Assembly (NCBI RefSeq): GCF_001839655.2
Contig: NZ_CP056087.1
Coordinates: 3,658,001 to 3,722,000, forward strand
Length of the DNA stretch: 64,000 nucleotides
Source of the DNA: Pseudomonas argentinensis
Lineage (GTDB): Bacteria > Pseudomonadota > Gammaproteobacteria > Pseudomonadales > Pseudomonadaceae
Direction of reading: 5' to 3'
A program made the translations under genes and the position numbers. How positions within the stretch are numbered: position 1 is the first letter of the stretch; each line of letters begins with the position of its first letter. Shown piece after piece: positions 61,660 through 64,000 of the stretch. A model generated the notes under the pieces. The model was not told the DNA's origin. It saw nothing but the letters and a program-made list of their open reading frames with translations, and did not search any database.

Positions 61660-61910
61660 ATATTTTCGACTTCTTGCGTTCGCGCAAGAAGGAAACCACA
61701 GCCTCCATCGCCAAAGAGCGCCTGCAGATCATCGTTGCCCACGAACGCGGCCAGCGCACCCAACCCGACTACCTGCCTGCCCTGCAGCAGGAGCTGGTCG
61801 AGGTGATCCGCAAGTACGTGGCCATCGATTCGGACCAGGTGCAGGTCGCCTTGGAAAACCAGGGTAGCTGCTCGATTCTGGAGCTGAACATTACCCTGCC
61901 CGACCGCTGA
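61656..61910 (+). CDS. minE: Cell division topological specificity factor MinE
   Basis: An 84-residue protein of normal length: N-terminal membrane-binding helix ([12 protein letters not shown]), MinD-binding segment ([19 protein letters not shown]) and C-terminal beta domain. It drives the pole-to-pole oscillation of MinD. Confidence 0.96.
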   Translation: MNIFDFLRSRKKETTASIAKERLQIIVAHERGQRTQPDYLPALQQELVEVIRKYVAIDSDQVQVALENQGSCSILELNITLPDR

Positions 61911-61918
61911 TCCGCGTA

Positions 61919-61995
61919 CCGTAGGGTGGTTTAGCGGCGCCTGGTGGTGACAGTCGCATCGCAGTCAGACTCAGCGCGCTGCGTAACCCACCAAG
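61919..61995. repeat. Short intergenic inverted repeat after minE
   Basis: CGTAGGGTGGTTTA at the left and GCGTAACCCACC at the right form an imperfect pair (GGGTGG / CCACCC with mismatches), a type common in Pseudomonas intergenic DNA. Confidence 0.4.
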
Positions 61996-62038
61996 CGATG
62001 CCGGAGACGACATCGACCTCTGCGTTACTCAGCTCTAC

Positions 62039-62070
62039 GAATGGCGGCCCCGATGGCCGCCATTCGCTTT
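62039..62070 (+). terminator. Hairpin terminator after minCDE
   Basis: GAATGGCGGCC / GGCCGCCATTC with a 5-base loop, followed by GCTTTTAT. It ends 24 bases before rluA and so separates the two transcription units, or attenuates read-through into rluA. Confidence 0.82.
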
Positions 62071-62094
62071 TATCGCCCAACCCAAAGAACGCCC

Positions 62095-62730
62095 ATGCCG
62101 CTCAGCCAAATCGAAATCGTCCACCAGGATGCCGCCCTGCTGGTGATCAACAAGCCCACCCTGCTGCTCTCGGTGCCCGGCCGCGCCGACGACAACAAGG
62201 ATTGCCTGGTCACCCGCCTGCAGGAAAACGGATACCCCGAGGCGCGCATCGTGCACCGCCTGGACTGGGAAACCTCGGGGCTGATCGTGCTGGCCCGCGA
62301 TGCCGACAGCCATCGCGAGCTGTCGCGCCAGTTTCACGACCGCGAGACCGAAAAGGCCTATACCGCGCTGTGCTGGGGCTCACCCGAGGGAGACAGCGGC
62401 AGCATCGACCTGCCCCTGCGCTATGACCCGCCCACCAAGCCGCGCCACGTGGTCTGCCACGAGCACGGCAAGCACGCCCTGACCTTCTGGCGCGTGCTCG
62501 AACGCCACCCTGAGCATGCCCGCGTCGAGCTGACGCCGATCACCGGCCGCTCCCACCAGTTGCGCGTGCATATGCTGTCCATCGGCCACCCGCTGCTCGG
62601 CGATGGCCTCTACGCCCACGAACAGGCCCTGGCCGCCTACCCGCGCCTGTGCCTGCACGCCAGTATGCTCGGCCTGACCCATCCGCAAAGCGGCGAACGC
62701 CTGCGCTTCGAGTGCCCGGCGCCGTTCTGA
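62095..62730 (+). CDS. rluA: RNA pseudouridine synthase RluA
   Basis: A 211-residue enzyme. The catalytic motif is EARIVHRLDWETSGLIVLA (Asp in HRLD); PITGRSHQLRVHMLSIGHPLLGD is the second conserved block. RluA modifies 23S rRNA U746 and tRNA U32. The Pseudomonas order minC-minD-minE-rluA supports this call over other family members. Confidence 0.92.
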   Translation: MPLSQIEIVHQDAALLVINKPTLLLSVPGRADDNKDCLVTRLQENGYPEARIVHRLDWETSGLIVLARDADSHRELSRQFHDRETEKAYTALCWGSPEGDSGSIDLPLRYDPPTKPRHVVCHEHGKHALTFWRVLERHPEHARVELTPITGRSHQLRVHMLSIGHPLLGDGLYAHEQALAAYPRLCLHASMLGLTHPQSGERLRFECPAPF

Positions 62731-62744
62731 ACGACTGAATCGTT

Positions 62745-62818
62745 CCGTAGCCTGGGTAGAGCGCAGCGAAACCCGGGATTGCTCCTGGGTATTGCTAACG
62801 CTCAACGCCAGGCTACGG
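62745..62818. repeat. 74-bp inverted repeat CCGTAGCCTGG ... CCAGGCTACGG
   Basis: Perfect 11-base ends surround AGAGCGCAGCGAAACCCGGG, a widespread Pseudomonas intergenic motif. It lies between rluA and the receptor gene. Confidence 0.7.
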
Positions 62819-62961
62819 CTGACGGATTGCCAGATCCGCCATGGCAACCGCCGTCCCGATAAGCGACAATGCCGCCCCGCCAAGCGATGGCTGCCACGCA
62901 GCCGATAAATCGTACGCACGCCGGATAGCCAACCGCCCACCTCTGCAACCAAGGAGTTTGC

Positions 62962-64000
62962 ATGGCCCTGCCCTGCCCGCGTTTTGCCCCGAGCCTGCTC
63001 GCCCTGGCGCTAAGCCCGACCTTTTGCTGGGCCGTCGACTCGGCCGTGGTGCTCGACGCCACCACCATCGAAGAACAGGCCGGCGACGGTTACCGGGCGC
63101 GCAGCGCCGCAGTGGGCGGCTTCAGCGAGGCCGAGCTGCTCGACACGCCAGCCTCGGTATCAGTGGTCAGCCGCCAGTTGATCGACGACCAGCAGGCGCG
63201 CCTGCTCAGCGACGTGCTGAAGAACGACGCCTCGGTGGGCGAGGCCTATGCGCCCATCGGCTACTACGAGAACTTCGTGGTGCGCGGCTTTTCCCTCAAC
63301 GCCGCCAACAGCTACCGGGTCAACGGCCGCAGCGTGGTGGGCGAGCAGAACGTGGCGCTGGAGAACAAGCAGCAGGTCGAGCTGCTCAAGGGGCTGTCCG
63401 GCCTGCAGAGCGGCGTGACCGAGCCGGGCGGGCTGATCAACTACGTGACCAAGCGCGCCGAGAATGTCCGCTCGCTGAGCGTGGCCAGCAACCAGGATGG
63501 CGAGCGCTACCTGGCTGCCGACCTCGGCCAGTGGTTCGGCGCCGAGCAGCAGGTAGGCGTGCGCCTGAACCTGGCCCACGAGGACATCCGCTCGTTCGTC
63601 GAACATGCCGATGGCAAGCGCGACTTCATGTCCCTGGCGCTGGACTGGAACATTTCCCCGGATGCCACCCTGCAGCTGGACGCCGAATACCAGACCCGCG
63701 AACAACCCTCGGTGGCGGGTTATCAGCTGCTCGGCGGCACCCAGGTGCCAAGCGGTGTCGACCGGGACAGACGCCTGGGCCATCAGAGTTGGTCAAAGCC
63801 CGTGGGCATCGATTCGCTGAACCTGGGCGGGCGCTTCGAGTACCGTTTCGATGACAGCTGGAAAGCCGCCATCGATGCCTCGCGCAGCGAAGTGGTGATC
63901 GACGATTACAGCAGCTTCCCCTACGGCTGCAGCCCGGCCTCCGGGTGTAGCGACTGGCTCACCCAGTTCAGCCCAGAGGGTGGCTACGACATCTACGATT
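62962..64000 (+). CDS. TonB-dependent siderophore receptor (3' end outside window)
   Basis: Open from ATG 62962 (AAGGAG seven bases upstream) to the window end, 346 codons. A signal peptide (SLLALALSPTFCWAV) is followed by the plug domain: LLDTPASVSVVSRQLIDDQQ, NDASVGEAYAPIGYYENFVV, RGFSLNAANSYRVNGR, ENKQQVELLKGLSGLQSG and TEPGGLINYVTKR, then the beta-barrel start (LRLNLAHED-like). No N-terminal signalling (STN) domain is present, so it is not a FecA-type transducer. The siderophore is unknown. Confidence 0.9.
   Translation, partial: MALPCPRFAPSLLALALSPTFCWAVDSAVVLDATTIEEQAGDGYRARSAAVGGFSEAELLDTPASVSVVSRQLIDDQQARLLSDVLKNDASVGEAYAPIGYYENFVVRGFSLNAANSYRVNGRSVVGEQNVALENKQQVELLKGLSGLQSGVTEPGGLINYVTKRAENVRSLSVASNQDGERYLAADLGQWFGAEQQVGVRLNLAHEDIRSFVEHADGKRDFMSLALDWNISPDATLQLDAEYQTREQPSVAGYQLLGGTQVPSGVDRDRRLGHQSWSKPVGIDSLNLGGRFEYRFDDSWKAAIDASRSEVVIDDYSSFPYGCSPASGCSDWLTQFSPEGGYDIYD

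Overview
The window is GC-rich, densely coded chromosomal DNA that reads as Pseudomonas. Evidence: an fpvGHJK-fpvCDEF cluster for periplasmic iron release from ferripyoverdine; the pepN / DUF2797 / yeaC / rhomboid / nadK / DUF1853 / fadH order found in Pseudomonas genomes; minCDE followed by rluA; and Pseudomonas-style REP sequences and short TA-flanked inverted-repeat elements. No rRNA, tRNA or CRISPR array was found. The first gene (batD) and last gene (a TonB-dependent receptor) run off the ends.

Layout. 1-3412: batD end, an AraC regulator, a 0.6-kb REP-rich gap, a LysE/RhtB exporter. 3551-6709: an AT-rich island of four one-way gene cassettes, each ending in an attC site (three of exactly 76 bp, one of 133 bp), with no integrase; this is a cluster of attC sites lacking an integrase (CALIN). 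6894-13841: four-gene operon DUF1302 - DUF1329 - YCF48-like - RND/MMPL transporter. 14370-21000: pepN, DUF2797, yeaC, rhomboid, phosphoesterase, nadK. 21086-21357: a TA-flanked MITE-like element. 21378-28279: DUF1853, a PLP-dependent deaminase-like enzyme, a coiled-coil protein, fadH and its divergent AraC regulator with a tandem-repeat operator. 28471-34850: the fpv iron operon, whose fpvC signal peptide carries an in-frame 267-bp MITE insertion. 34948-46264: a 28-residue acidic microprotein, epsC, a GH13 enzyme, cytochrome c, a flavin oxidoreductase with Rrf2 regulator, an MCP, a second MITE copy, pgm, and a HAD + degenerate Fic pair. 46358-50148: pstSCAB with a candidate Pho box. 50609-59706: small accessory metabolism (isochorismatase-like hydrolase, glucarate-dehydratase-like enzyme with LysR, VOC protein with LysR, SH3 membrane protein, MFS exporter, LysR, GNAT). 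59933-62730: minCDE and rluA. 62962-end: TonB-dependent receptor.

How the genes work together. Iron: the fpv operon reduces and captures pyoverdine iron in the periplasm, and the last gene is an outer-membrane receptor of the siderophore type. Phosphate: pstSCAB is a complete high-affinity importer. Cell division: minCDE is complete. Fatty acids: fadH plus an AraC regulator handle unsaturated acyl-CoA. The most unusual parts are the integrase-less cassette array, the MITE fused in frame into fpvC, and the Fic protein lacking its catalytic histidine. All homology statements come from recognising motifs and family sequences by eye; no database search was run.
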